A program made the position numbers and the translations under genes. DNA of 64,000 bases from the NCBI GenBank assembly GCA_030272585.1, contig BSYQ01000004.1:6262001-6326000 (forward strand), written 5' to 3'. This document shows, piece after piece, positions 10,401 through 22,368 of this stretch. The notes below the pieces were generated by a model, which saw only the letters and a program-made list of their open reading frames with translations, made no database searches and was not told where the DNA came from. Source of the DNA: Bryopsis sp. KO-2023 (taxonomy: Eukaryota > Chlorophyta > Ulvophyceae > Bryopsidales > Bryopsidaceae). Within the stretch, counting starts at the first letter, position 1. Every line of letters starts with the position of its first letter.

Positions 10401-12312
10401 CCAACGAGCGTTTCCCCTTTTTTCTGCCGTTTTCACAACCTTTTGTCCCGTTGTTTTCTTTGCCGTACAAGACATGTCTTGTGGCTTTCATTTTTTTGAC
10501 GAATGACGCACCTGGTGACTCAGGAACGTCCCAATTACCATGCCATCAGTGCATTTTTTTTGCCCCATTGTGGGCCCCCAATAAGATTTGACTGGCAGTA
10601 TTTTGAGCCACAAAAGGGCCAAAAGGATTTTTTGTAAGAAAATTTTGGGCTATGAAAGGGCAACATCCAATACCAATTCACCGTACCAACAGAACTCACA
10701 ACCAGCAGAGACAAATCAGCGTTGCGTTCGAAAAATTGTAAATTGAATCATTGAATTTGGAGCCACATGTTCATTTTTTTGCACAAATTGGGGCCACAAC
10801 AGGGCCACAACCAACATGAAACAGGCACGATTAGAGCCACTTTTGGGCCAGGAAAATTGAAAAAAATACACAGCTTACCATTCGTTGTCGACCCTGAATT
10901 TTGAACGGTGTAGAACACACAAAGGGTTGACAGTGTTTCTGTAAAAGGGGAAAGTGGAACCAATTATCTTTGACTTGACTTGATAGGAATCCCACTGAGA
11001 ACCAGAAAGGCCTGGACAATACATTGTTTTATGATTTTTGTTTCCTCCATACTTTCACTGGGATGACTTCAGGGTGTGGATGAGCAACCAGGTGGTCCTA
11101 AATACACCAGTGTGGCGAGAAAAACCCACACTGCCCATCCAAAATGACATGCAACCCCATACATCAATGATCTTCGCTGCGTGTCATTGCATATGCACCA
11201 TTCGATCCATCGTTTTCACTCATGCAACACTTGCTCAGTGGCAAAAGACGCCGTCAGTAAACTGGCAGTCGCAAGTCCATGAACGTTTATGGACTTCTAG
11301 AAACAAAGAGACTCACAAGGTCATCCCCAATGCCTGAACAAGTTCAAATACCTGTTACAAAAAAAATAGAAACAACACCTCCAGGGGAATGTTATCAACG
11401 CACACAAGGCAAAAAAGAAATCTGCCGTTATTTTCGTTTTCTTAAAATTATCTAACTACACCCCTGCCCCCATCCACAACTCCGAGAAAGACGAAACATC
11501 AGCTTGAGAAAGGAAACACTGAAGCAAACGGGTTCCTCTGCTCAGTTTTCTTTTTCTTGTATTTTTCTTTCTTTCCTTTTTTTTTTTGCTTCCCTTATTC
11601 CTTATTTCCTATTCTTTTCCTTTTTTTTGTTTCTCTCTCGAGAATCTGTCTTTTTTTTTCCGTCTTTCCACCTTGCTTATGCAGTTCCGCACGACCATCA
11701 CGATAACAATTTTCTCTGTTTTTTTTCTTTCTTTTTGTCTCTGTATTTTTTTTCTTTTTCACTCTTCCCCCTCAACATTTCCTTTTCCCATCCGGAAAGC
11801 ATCGAAATAAACAGCCAAAAAAGAAAAGAAAAAACTCCAACCAAATTCTGTCTTCACGATGTCCCCAGTGCAAAAGAAACAGCAAAAATATCCTCGGTTG
11901 GTCAAATTTTTGTTTTACCCTCGGTTTATTTTCAAATAAATTCTGTCGACCAGCCATTAAATGATCTCAAGAAAACTATCAATCTTGCGAAGAAAAAAAA
12001 AGGAACCGCTACAGAGTAAAGATTTAAAATTAAAAAAAAAAATGGACATAGTGATGCTCCACCTCACTGCTTGAAATGAAAACAGAGGAGCCTCCATGCC
12101 CTAACAGCAAAAACCCACCATCCAAATGGACTAATGATCACTCTTCTTCAAGGCGGCCCAGGAAATCCGTCCAAAGACTTTTTTCGTTGCTAAAAAGCAA
12201 CCATTTTCCAACCACCCCCTAAACATTTATGCTTAATGACTTTTTTTTCTTTCTGTTCTTCTTTCTTTCTTACTTTCTTACTTTTATGTACATTCCTCCC
12301 CTGCCTCTTTTC
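7493..12312. other. Intergenic, no gene recognised
   Basis: No convincing gene in 4.8 kb. Open frames such as 8721-8915 (minus, ending LRLRWRSQHLDD) and 9024-9260 have plausible amino-acid composition but no recognisable domain or supporting splice partners. A short perfect palindrome lies at 10294-10320. From about 11500 to 12300 the sequence is pyrimidine-rich. An unrecognised or decayed gene cannot be excluded. Confidence 0.45.
10294..10320. repeat. Short perfect palindrome
   Basis: ATTCTCACACCAT and its reverse complement are separated by a single C (13+1+13). CATGATGCATGCATGATC follows at once and is also largely self-complementary. Function unknown. Confidence 0.8.
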
Positions 12313-14327
12313 TTAACCAGTGATCAACCCTTGAGCCCTGAGCAGTTCCTCAACCCAGTCAGACAGAACACCATTAGGGTACTGGAGGTATTCCCTGGGA
12401 ATGCTGTTGAGGTTCACTCCAGTGGCCCCCTGCTCCCCAGACTGTACGATTGGCAGGTCAGAGATTGATAACCCTTCTGGGAGCAGGTGGAGGGGAATAA
12501 ATGGATTCTGCAAGTAGATTGGGGCAATTACATCACCAGGGGACCCTTCAATTGGCTGCTGCAGGTCCACTCCATTAACCCCCGTGTTAGAAGTGTTTTC
12601 AGTCACCGGAGGATCGATTCTGTTCCCAGCCGCATCCACAAAAAAGGACTCGGCCTCCCCAATTCCGCTGGCGACGGCTGTGGCATCCCCCGTCACTCTG
12701 GAGTCAGACTGGGAGTCCACTGTATTCTGGTCGTTCAGCTCCACGTTGGAGGAAGAGTCGCTGGTGGCCAATGGGATGTTCAAAATTTGGGCAAATGCTT
12801 TTGCCAGAGCTTGTGCCAGAGGTTTTGCAACGGCTCGAGCAATGACGGTGTTCCTGGCCTCTGCTGAGCTGTTGTCATTTGCAGCCGCCTCAGATCTGTA
12901 GTCATTCACAGACTCTCAGATTGATGCTTCTCATTGTGCCACACCCACACAAAAGTTGCAACTCCATCAAGGTCAAGCTGCAGTTGGCAGATTTCGTATT
13001 GTGAAAGAAAACTTCGATTTGCTCCTTTCGCACCCTAGCAACCACCCCATCCTTTGCGAAAATAGTGAATGCTTGAGAACGTACTTAGACTGTGCAATGG
13101 CAGTCGATACTGCAGTCGCAGTTGCAGAGGCTAAAGCCTGAGCATCGGCCTGCTGTAGACCATTCCCAACATTGGCAAAAGCTTCTGCCAGAGCATCCAC
13201 AAACACCGTCGCAACTGCCGAATCTGAAGCCTCTGCATTGGCATCTGCGCTTCCATCACCTTCCACAACAGCTGTGGCCTGGAGAATTCAAACCCAGAGT
13301 TTGATTAGTTTAAAACAAGTGAATTCGACATATTGCTGTGATTTTAAGGTGTATCCTGTCATTGACTGTTAAAGTCAGGGGATTTCGTAGTGTACCATTT
13401 TTTGCTAGCATTCCCACAGCAACAAACATAAACAGCCTCCATGATTGTACCCATCTCTTCTGATTTGGGAGCAACCATCCAAGATATTTCGAATTGCAGT
13501 GAATCCTACCACAATTCAGAAAGATCAACATTGAGAGGTGATCCAAATTCGCGTCACACCTCGGTCTCAACTTGCACGACTGCAACGGCTTCTCCGATCG
13601 CGAGCGCGCTAGCATCGGCTGCTGCTTGTACAGGTGCTCCGTTTTGAATCGAATCCACAGCTTCTGCTATCGATCTCGCAACAGCATCACGTGCGAACTC
13701 CTGCTTCGCGACACGCGCGGCTGCGGACGCAGTAGACCTCCCCCCCGTCGACCTGGCTGCGGAGGACGCTTGAGTCCCACCACCAGACGCCACCGAATCC
13801 GATTGAGCCATGGCTGCTCTACCAGACATCATCGTTCCAGTTCCAGGCATCACCGCTCCAGACATCGTCGTTCCTCGCACAACTGGAAGCAAAACACAAT
13901 TTGCGTCTTACCAGACGAAATTCATGGATGTTTTTCTTGCATGCAAGCAAAATGTGGAGCCCCATCATTCGAGTACAACGAATTTGTTGCTGCTGGAATT
14001 GACCCCAGCTCTTTTTCGGTTAGGGCGAGCAACCACGGAGGCCGAAACTAGAGGGGGAAACGGCGCTATGAAAACGCTCCCTCCCGTTTCCTTTGAGACA
14101 ACACCAGGTGCTGCGTGTGTCCAGCAGCACCCAGCAGAACAGTTTCGACATATGAAAGCGCTCAAACATCGAACAGGTCTTCTAGACCCGCTCCATCCGA
14201 AACAAGGAAAGACGGATTCCATACCTCGTCGCATCCTGTCACGCTGGCCCTGCGCTCCCAACGTCAGCAGGCACAAGTGCAGTGCGATGAGCGCCACGCG
14301 CGCGACTGTATTGGCTTTAATTGCCAT
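12313..14327 (-). CDS. Secreted Ala-rich silk-like protein, 4 exons, 400 aa
   Basis: Exons 14327-14225, 13882-13560, 13278-13085 and 12895-12313 join with consistent phase into 1,203 nt. The ATG at 14327 was chosen over an upstream in-frame GTG. The first 28 residues form a clear signal peptide (VALIALHLCLLTLGAQG core). The mature chain is rich in Ala, Ser and Gly, with segments such as ARAVAKPLAQALAKAFAQIL and FVDALAEAFANVG that resemble the Ala-rich amphipathic blocks of spidroins. The last 120 residues are less repetitive and rich in Pro, Asn and Leu. No enzymatic domain is visible. It is divergent from the secreted-protein gene at 15450. A structural extracellular role is inferred from composition; homology to silk is not shown. 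Confidence 0.8.
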
Positions 14328-15449
14328 CACTTCAGACTTGCTTTCCGAAGAGAATATTTCGAGTCACGCCCACTGCCACGACCACCGACTCGCTGCACCT
14401 CCCACAATTCTCCAAGTGACTTAGAACACAGGAAACGGGGTCTTTAAGGGCTGTGCCGGGCAATGCCAAGATGGGGAGGAAGATGGGTTGGAAAAACTGT
14501 ATTGCGCAAGAATTGGATTTTATGCCACGGACGCGTCATCCGATCGCTTTACGAAACCCTGTGTACTAACGCAAACGTATCGCGGGCGCGTGCTTGGGGG
14601 AGGTTTGTCCGGAATCTCTTTAAGACTTTGAGCTTTCCGCGCGCGCGCACGATACGTTGGCACGTTCTGCAAGAGCAGACTTCGCGCAGCTTTCCCTACA
14701 GGTTTCACAAAGGCATGTACGACAGGTTCTGTTGCTGGATGGCTCCAGCGGTCGTTGCTTGGGGTTCGAGCTGATTGGGTGTATCCTCGCTCGTCGGGAT
14801 GCATCGCATCTCCTCCGTGCACTCTTTGCTTTGTGGCCAAGTGCTTGGGAGATGGGGCGACATGCAATCGATGCTAGCTGTGCGTTGAAGAAACAGTACA
14901 GATTTCGACACACTCATTGCCGTGTGTGGGCGATGCGAACCACAGTCGAAAGATGAAAGGGGTCGAAAAGGAAAAAGACGCCCGCAGGGAACAATCCCAA
15001 ACCCTGCAACCCCAGCAGCGACGCTATAACGGCATCTGAACTTGGCGGCGGCGTGGCTCGGGGTTCTATCCTGTACATTTCTTGCCATGACCAAAGCGAT
15101 TGGGTAATCGCTGGAGTTGTAGTGTGGGCCGCCAGAGTTCAGGTCGAACTCCACGAAGCATCTCGCACGGAGTCACATACACTGACGCGACTTCAAAGAA
15201 ATACTTTTCTTCCCGTTGATGCTGTGATCGTTGAAATTTTTCTCTCCTCCTCAAGGCTAGCAGCATTCATTTTCTGGCAGGACGGGACGCAGCCACAAAA
15301 AAGGGAGAAAGTTTCCAAAAAGAAAAAGGATAAGAAACAGCGTTCGCAGGAAGGGTTTCCACCCGCGTTCGTATCGAACGTTTCAATCAGGGACAGGGAA
15401 GAAAAAGGAAGAACCTATTGATTCTATTGGTTGCCCGCTCGCGACGTTG
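14328..15449. promoter_or_regulatory. Shared 1.1-kb upstream region of two divergent secreted-protein genes
   Basis: The region lies between two start codons pointing apart, so it should hold both promoters. It contains an imperfect GC-rich inverted repeat, AACGTATCGCGGGCGCGT at 14574 and its counterpart ending CACGATACGTT at 14641-14658 (15 of 18 positions matched). No TATA box is obvious. Open frames in this stretch have no recognisable features. Confidence 0.5.
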
Positions 15450-16721
15450 ATGGGGTGGAAGGCATTCGCCGTGGCGGTGTTGATGTGTTTGGTTCGAGGC
15501 AATGCGGGTGAGCCCAGCTTGTTTTGTTTCCGTTCGAAGGACCACACCTGTAGTGCAGCTTGCCAGCTGGGAAGTCCGTTCTTCCTCAGCGTCACGTTGT
15601 AACAACGTTCGCGTAGACTGAACCCCCAGTCTCCTTGTCCCGTAGCAACTCAGGGAAGGCTCCAATGGAAGCGCGATCGATCCATCCACACAACACAGAA
15701 ACATGGAAAATAAATATCTTAATGTTAATTGATCGATATTGGGGATGCGAGAATTTTCCAGTCTCTTTTGAAGAGACTGGAAAATTCTCTTTTCCTGGGG
15801 GAACCGTTTACATTACTTTTGTTCGTTTGGATATTTTCTATTTTCCAGAGAGGACAGATCAAATTTGAGATTTGGGTCTATGGCTGTGGATTTCCTGCAG
15901 GTGCCAGACATCTCTCGCAGCACACCAGTTCGGTGTCCGCCAGCGTCTCGGGCTCCCCCGGCACAACAGGCAACATTCAAATGAGTTTCTCCGGCGATGG
16001 GGGCAGTTTCCAACAGTCCATCCCCGTTCAGGGCCCCACAGCCTTCCAATTTTCGACAGATAACGGAGGCACGGTCTCCTTGATCAATCCATCCGGGCCC
16101 CCTCAAGTGTTCACCTCGGTTCTCGGCCCACCTGGGAGCGTTCCACCGCTCCCCCAAGCTGCACCCATCGCTCTTCCGAAAGTGCAAATCCCCCAGGTGG
16201 GGGCTGGCACCCCATTTGCTCTCCCCGCGTTGGATTTGAGCCCTCTGGATCCTGATTTCGCCACAAAAGTCAGGGAAAGGATTCAGGCTCTGTTCGATCG
16301 GCTCCGGGCTTCGGGGTCGTTCGTGCCCATTCAGCCGTCGCCCGTGATTTCGACGGCAGGGGGGTCTCCTCCAAATCCCCAGCAAGTGGTGCAGAATATC
16401 CAGCAGAACGCGGTGAACCAGCTTAATCAAGTGACGGGGCAGGCAGTCGGGGACAATGCGGCTGTGACGAGAACTGGACCAACTTCCGTCTCGGTAGGGT
16501 TTAGTTCAGCAGCTTTGATTTTTCTTGTTTTTTTTCGGTTCTTTCTGCGTGTAATTTGATCCAATCTGTGGTGCTTTCGTGCCGTGATGTGACATTGCAT
16601 TGTTTTCTATATTTAGCATCGTTTTTAACGTTGTTTTTCTTCTTTTTGGCAGGCGTATTCCCAATCAAATGGACCCAATGCTAAAACCGCCCTGAATTTG
16701 AGTGCTGTATCGACCGGATAA
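15450..16721 (+). CDS. Secreted Gly/Pro/Gln-rich protein, 3 exons, 239 aa
   Basis: Exons 15450-15507, 15901-16493 and 16653-16721 join with consistent phase (720 nt). Donors are GTGAGC and GTAGGG; acceptors are TTCCTGCAG and TTTTTGGCAG. The first 19 residues, MGWKAFAVAVLMCLVRGNA, are a signal peptide. The mature protein begins with a Ser/Gly/Gln-rich, beta-prone region (NIQMSFSGDGGSFQQSIPV), followed by Pro-rich segments (GPPGSVPPLPQ), one short helix-prone stretch (FATKVRERIQALFDRLRASG), and an Asn/Gln-rich tail. There are no domains I recognise. It is divergent from the Ala-rich secreted protein gene, which suggests related extracellular or matrix roles. That link is inference. Confidence 0.78.
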
Positions 16722-19050
16722 GATTTCCAAGGGGTTGAACAAAAAAGGAAGAGAAAATGGATAGCTGCTCCAGTTTCGATGAATCCCATTTATGACGAAA
16801 AGGAAAAAAAAATTCATTGATCTTTGAAAAGATTTTATGCATCCTATTGTCATTTCTTTGAATAGGATCCTGCAGATTTGTATCTTGTTGTTTTCTTTTT
16901 TAGTTTGGCGATCGGGAGTTTGGGAAAACGAACATCAAAAGAATAAAGAGGGGGCCTCCCCCATAAAAAATTAAAAAAATATCCCAAAAAAGAAAAAGAA
17001 AAAAGCTGTCAGACTGCATTTCACCTCGTATCGATTCCTTATTTCGACACTTTTTTTTTTTCGTTTTGGCGTTTCGTCAATTCCAGGTCCAGTTTTTGAC
17101 ATCCGGAATCGATGGCAAAAATTTCTGTATGTGTGATTGCAGTTTTTCTTTTTTCTTTTTTCTTTTTTTGGGGGGGGGGCACCCGAACAGAACTGGTTAG
17201 GCATCAGGCCAAAGAATAAATTAATTTCTTTTTTTTTCTTTTTTCGGAACAATTATGTGCACATTTCTTTCATGAAACAGAAGAAAAAAAAAAGAAGAAG
17301 AAGAGGAGGAAAAAAAAATCTCGCTGAAGGGGAAAAATGAAACCGGCGGTCGGTTGAATGGTCGGGGATTTCATCAGTCGAGGTTTTTTTCCTTTTTTTG
17401 GGTTTTGTTACAGTTTTCCACAGAAAACTTGACATTCGTTTTTACCGTTATGAATTCCCTAGCTCAGTTAGTGTCGAGGAGGGGGGGGGAACATTCTGAA
17501 TAAATATATAAAGAAACAAAGGGGTTATGGCAGATTTTTGTCCAAAACAAAAAAACGAAATGATTTTTGGGATGGTTGCATTAAAAATGGTTGGGTTAAT
17601 GAAAATATGAAAAGAGGAGTTGTTATTGCGTTTTTGCAGTTATGAATTTGGTCAAGGAAAGGAAAAAAGAAATCAAAAGAAGAAAAACAGGAGCAGGCAG
17701 CACTCGGAAAAAAAAAAAAAAAGGAAGCCGGCGTTTTTTTTTTTTTAAGAATAAAATGAGTGGTTCTTTTGGTTTGAATATCTTGATATTCTTTTTTGGA
17801 AAGGGGTCGCTGTTATTTTGAACTGAACGAAGGAAGGCAATGGTCGGTTTTATTTTGAATAAAAGAGATGGCTTCATTATTTCTGGTGCTTTTTTGCTTC
17901 TTGTCTTCTTTTTTTTTTGGTCAAGGTTTCTGCTGATTGTTTGGTTAAAAAGGAAAGGGAGATATATCATTGGGAAGCCCATTTTAATGTAACCTGTCAA
18001 TTTTCTGCCTGTTTTCATGGGAAAAAACTTGGAAGTGCATGTTTCTAATAAAACAAAAAGAAAGCAAATTAAAATGGGGAAATTAAATAATTGATTGCAC
18101 AACATCTGCAAGAGTTTTTGCTCTGTCGAAAAACATTGGATTTCGATGCTTCACACTGACCAGCCCAACACCACTCCTGAATCGACCTTTGGTGGCTGTT
18201 TTTATGGTAGCTGTTTTAAGAACTGATGTTTTGCCCATCCCCTTCTGGGAATTCACAAGGTGAAAAGGCATCGACCACTCTTTTTAGGATCATCAGAACT
18301 GGGCAAATTTCGAGTCATGATTTGGACAAGGAGATGTTCAAGGGGCAAATCGGATTAACAAATGCACAATCCACAATATTTTTTCTTAATCATCTAAAGT
18401 GATGTGATTGATGGAAATGGGCTATGCTTTCTCTGAAACGGAATACAAACTGATCCTCGATCGAATTGTAAATCAAATCAAATCAAATCATGATTACACA
18501 CGAAGAAGCTAATTACACAAATCCGTACTTATGTCCACAATCAATCAACGGGATATTTTACCCTTTTTTCCTTTCAACAAACAAATAGGACTTCGCAGTT
18601 CTCTCTTACATGAGTTCAATGTTGTACAAAATCTTCTTCCCAAAATTTACAGAACGAAAGAAAAATAGAGCAAACAAAACTGTGTATTTCCTTTTCATTA
18701 AATTTAACCCTCAAACGATGTGAAAAAACCTAGAACCAGGGCTGATATAACTTCTTGTCCAAACCCCAGATTTCTCATGAAAGATTTTATCCTAGACATG
18801 TACTAATATACAATGGTGTTATAATATGCTGGGCTTCCACTACCACGGAAAAAAATAAAACGTCCAGTTCAGCAATGACACTCTGTGCCAGATGGAAGTC
18901 GAAAAACCCACCTCCTATTAACAAAAATTGACCTATGGTACTATTGCCTGCGAAGCCAATGCTGAATATTAATGAGTGACAGACTCTCGCATGATTTTCC
19001 AGTTCATTCTCGGTTTGATTTTCTTTTCTTTTTTTTCAAGAAAGAGAAGT
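16722..19050. other. Intergenic, mostly homopolymer-rich
   Basis: No gene is supported. A frame at 18083-18271 (minus) ending FFDRAKTLADVVQSII could be a terminal exon, but no partner exons were found. The long minus-strand frame at 17623-18111 is made from A/T runs. A short AAATC tandem lies near 18475-18490. Confidence 0.5.
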
Positions 19051-20743
19051 TTAAGTGACTGGAGCGGGGGCAGTGTAGGCTTCCACCTCGGCTGGAGCAG
19101 TGACGATGATTGAATTCCTGTATTTGATTTCCCTTGCCTCTTGGCACAACGCACAAGTGTGGCACCTGCAAGGGAAAAAAGAAAATCGAATACCCTTGAG
19201 TGAATCGAAAATATCAAAAAGAGAGATCAGGGGAGGGGGGAAGTCATTTGCATTTTCACATAGTCTATAGACTTGCCAAGCACTCCATTTTTTACTAAAT
19301 TTGTTGTTGGTTTTTTTCTTTGAATCAGAGCATTGTCAAAGGAGGCATTGCTGCCACCGACAGCAATTGGTGTTTATCACATCTCGAAGTTTTACTAAAA
19401 CAGAAAAAAATATTGTTTGGGAGAAAGAAATATTGTTTGCCCTGAATTAAAGGATTGGAGAGAAAATATTCAAGGAGCCTAGAAAAAATCAGGGATTGCA
19501 TTTGTCCATGAAAAAGTTGAAATCTCGACACACTTTTGAAGGGGGAAAAAGCAAGCATGTCGGTGTTTCTGTGCTTTGTTCTCACCAGCAATGGGTGCAG
19601 CAGTCATTGCATGGCTGTTCCTGTGGCATTTACACAAAAAATTAAAAGCCTGGATGATGCTGATGATATCATTAAAAGCAATCGATGCTGGTCTTCCATC
19701 TGCTCAAATTTCATCAGGCATGTTTGATGTGCACCCAACACACAACGCACGCAAAAAGATGTCTTTTAAGATGGCAAGATTTTTTGTTTAAGAAAACTCC
19801 TTTTAAGATGGCAAGATTTTTGTTTAAAACAACGCCTTTCAAGATGGCAAGATTTTCGGTTAATAAAAGGCCTTTCAAGATGCAAGATTTTTGTTTAAAA
19901 AAAACGCCACGGACACGAACCGGCAGGTTGTACTTGGTCCTCAAGTAACTCCGCTTGCGGTAAGCGCAGAACCAGCACCCCATCAGCGACAGCACCGCCA
20001 TCTGGCAGCAATGCCTCTCCATGGACTCCTCGCTCTCACCCTTGTACACATCTGAAAAGAAAACGAACGAAACCACATTTTCAGTGTGTGCGTACACACA
20101 ACACTGAAACAAAAAAACACAACACAATCGAGAGCTTTCAGTTCACAAGCGTGCCCACGCGGTTTTGCTCGACCACGATGAGGCCAGCCCTACGACTATC
20201 GAATCCTAGGCGGAACACCTCATCTTTTTATTGCAGTGGCGTTCCACAGAGCTTGCGTTTCACATGTTGCACGTGGCGTCGCTGCCTAAACCACTGATGA
20301 ACTGCGCGGTATTTGTTCAGGTAGTTGGGAAGTTTACCTCTGACGTTCAAGCCATACGCCACGGCGGGGCAGCAGATGGTGAACAGGCCTGTGTTTCCAA
20401 AAAACACGCGCAGAGCGCAAAAAAAGGTTAAACTTGGCCATCGACATCACTTTCCAATCCACACGAAAATGTGGAATCCACGAGCGAAAAGAAGCGTCCA
20501 TGCCAGTGCAGCATTGGGTCCAACACAACTGCTCCACTCCAGGAGTGCATATTTTGTATTTAAGTTTGAGAAGGGCGAAAAAGGCAGCGGTAAGGCAGGG
20601 CGACGGCGGATTGCTGTTGAGATGGGGTTGGAACACTCACAGTTTTCGGTGTCGTCGTAACATCCACAGAGGCCGCTGTGCCAATTGCCATTTGTGATCG
20701 CCTTCGTCTCGGACTTCGCTTCCTCTTCTTTTGATTCCGACAT
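19051..20743 (-). CDS. PLAC8-family cysteine-rich protein, 5 exons, 144 aa
   Basis: Exons 20743-20641, 20388-20338, 20051-19921, 19620-19586 and 19165-19051 join in phase to 435 nt. The protein shows the PLAC8 layout: WHSGLCGCYDDTENC near residue 21, CCPAVAYGLNV, then YRKRSYLRTKYNLPEQPC, a CxxCC stretch and CALCQEAREIK near the C-terminus. Members are small membrane-associated proteins; in plants they include the cell-number regulator and cadmium-resistance groups, which affect organ size and divalent metal transport. The short hydrophobic stretches around the two Cys clusters are consistent with membrane association. Which subgroup this belongs to cannot be told. Intron 3 contains a tandem repeat. 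Confidence 0.88.
19763..19907. repeat. Tandem repeat (about 36 bp x 4) in PLAC8 intron 3
   Basis: Four copies of a unit of about 36 bp built on TTTTAAGATGGCAAGATTTT, diverging in their last third. They lie within an intron of the PLAC8 gene. Confidence 0.85.
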
Positions 20744-21199
20744 GGTGGCTGGGTTCAGAAACACGGGGGGAAGTCGGCGCTCGTTGCCCAAAACCGTTGA
20801 AAACATCTGAACCCCCAGCACAGATGTATGGTTTGTTAGGGTTGGAGTGATGGAACGTCCTGGCAAACCTCAGCATGCATTCGCACGTCGTGTCGCCACC
20901 ACAGCCCCCCCCCCCCGAGGATTCGTAGATCTGCAACCCTACCAGTTCTTTTCTTTTCGGGTCGAGTTGCAGGAGCTGAAAAAGCTGCTCGTTGGCGAAT
21001 GAATCAGAGGTCGACGCCAGAGGATGCAGAAGTCCAACCAGCTAGCTGCAGGCTTAATCAAAATGAAGAAGTGGAAGTGACGGTCGAAATGGAGTGGAGG
21101 ACAGTGAACGAGTGAACAGACTGTGGAAATTGAAAGCCAGCCAAAACTAACGTGATTTCCTGCCACAGAAACAATCAACGATGGCTCCCTGGCTGTTAT
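20744..21199. promoter_or_regulatory. Upstream region of PLAC8 gene
   Basis: About 450 bp between the PLAC8 start codon and the 4-kb inverted-repeat element. It contains a C run near 20907. No specific promoter motif can be named. Confidence 0.35.
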
Positions 21200-22316
21200 A
21201 TCGTCGGAAAAATGTCACGTGTTGAATCAACCGAGTTGATTCAACATGCGTTGATTTAACAAATATCAACCGTGTTGAATCAACTCGACGACGATTTGCG
21301 ACGCGACCGTGTTGATTCAACCGTACTGATTCAAGAACGGTTGATTTATTCAGCTTTCAACACCCAAATACAACATTGTGTGATCCCAGAAAAAAAAGGC
21401 GAATCTCCCCCTCCACCGCTCCGCGTTTCGCTGCTCTGCCAAAAAGAAAGAGATAGACGAGCGCCGTCGAAATTTACCCCGACGAGTCCCTCCTCCAGAA
21501 GATGGTCTTCAGAATATCTGGCCTCCAAGGTCCGTAAGGTGGATCCTTCGGAATTGCAGAGCGTCCACAGATACCTACAGTCCGCCCATCTGGTGTTTAC
21601 GCAGGTGCAGTGGAGTCTGCTCCAACGAATCATCCGTCTCGGAATCCCCTCTGGGTTCATCATGGGCGTCGTGTGGGTTAAAGATAATATTTTTGCAACT
21701 CATGGGAAAATGCTGTGACAGGCTGGGGTCTATCGAAAGTATGGAAACGAAGAGCTGTACCTCATGCTTTCGGGGGGGGCCAACAGAAGACCCCCACGAA
21801 GGGGTGGCAACTGTCAGGTTTTTTGGAAATTTTTTGGGGCTTTCTTTTGACAGTTATGTGTTTGAGGAGACACTAAGCGACTGCCAGTGGAAGAAGAAGC
21901 GAAATTGGGTATGCTTGTGGATTACTTTTCTTAAATTGAAACAGTTGTTTCCAAATGTGTTTTATCAAGGGGAAGCCTGAAGCCTGTCCATTATGCATGT
22001 GTGAGCAGAAGTTCAAAAATTGCTCAAAAAATAAAAACATAAGAAACTTCTCCTAGTTCCCAACGGCTGGGATTCTTTGACAGATGAGATAAAAAGGATA
22101 AGAAAAAGGCACAAGCACGAGCTGGCCCTTTACTTTCAACAGGGTTTGGATTAGTTTCAATTTTTGTCTTATGCTGGGCACAGGCGAAGGGGACTCAGCC
22201 TTTGAATATCGTTCTACCATATGCAAATGTGGTGGTGATGGAAGTGACCAAGTTCTGCTTGTACAACACTATATCGAAGTGTGGCGTGAATATGTATGGC
22301 TGCATATGATAGATCC

Positions 22317-22368
22317 AATTGATTTATGGTACACACTATGTGGTGGGTTCGAATCCCACAAATCATTA
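22317..22368 (+). other. Compact tRNA-like module (degenerate)
   Basis: GTGGG-TTCGAAT-CCCAC forms a perfect T arm. The flanks AATTGATT and AATCATT are partly complementary, like a worn acceptor stem. It lies inside element D. Confidence 0.4.

Noticed and set aside
17623-18111. 162-codon open frame
   Set aside because: It is built from A/T runs and Lys/Phe repeats, with no splice context or domain.
18083-18271. Ribosomal protein eL28-like C-terminus
   Set aside because: Basic composition only; conserved eL28 motifs are missing.
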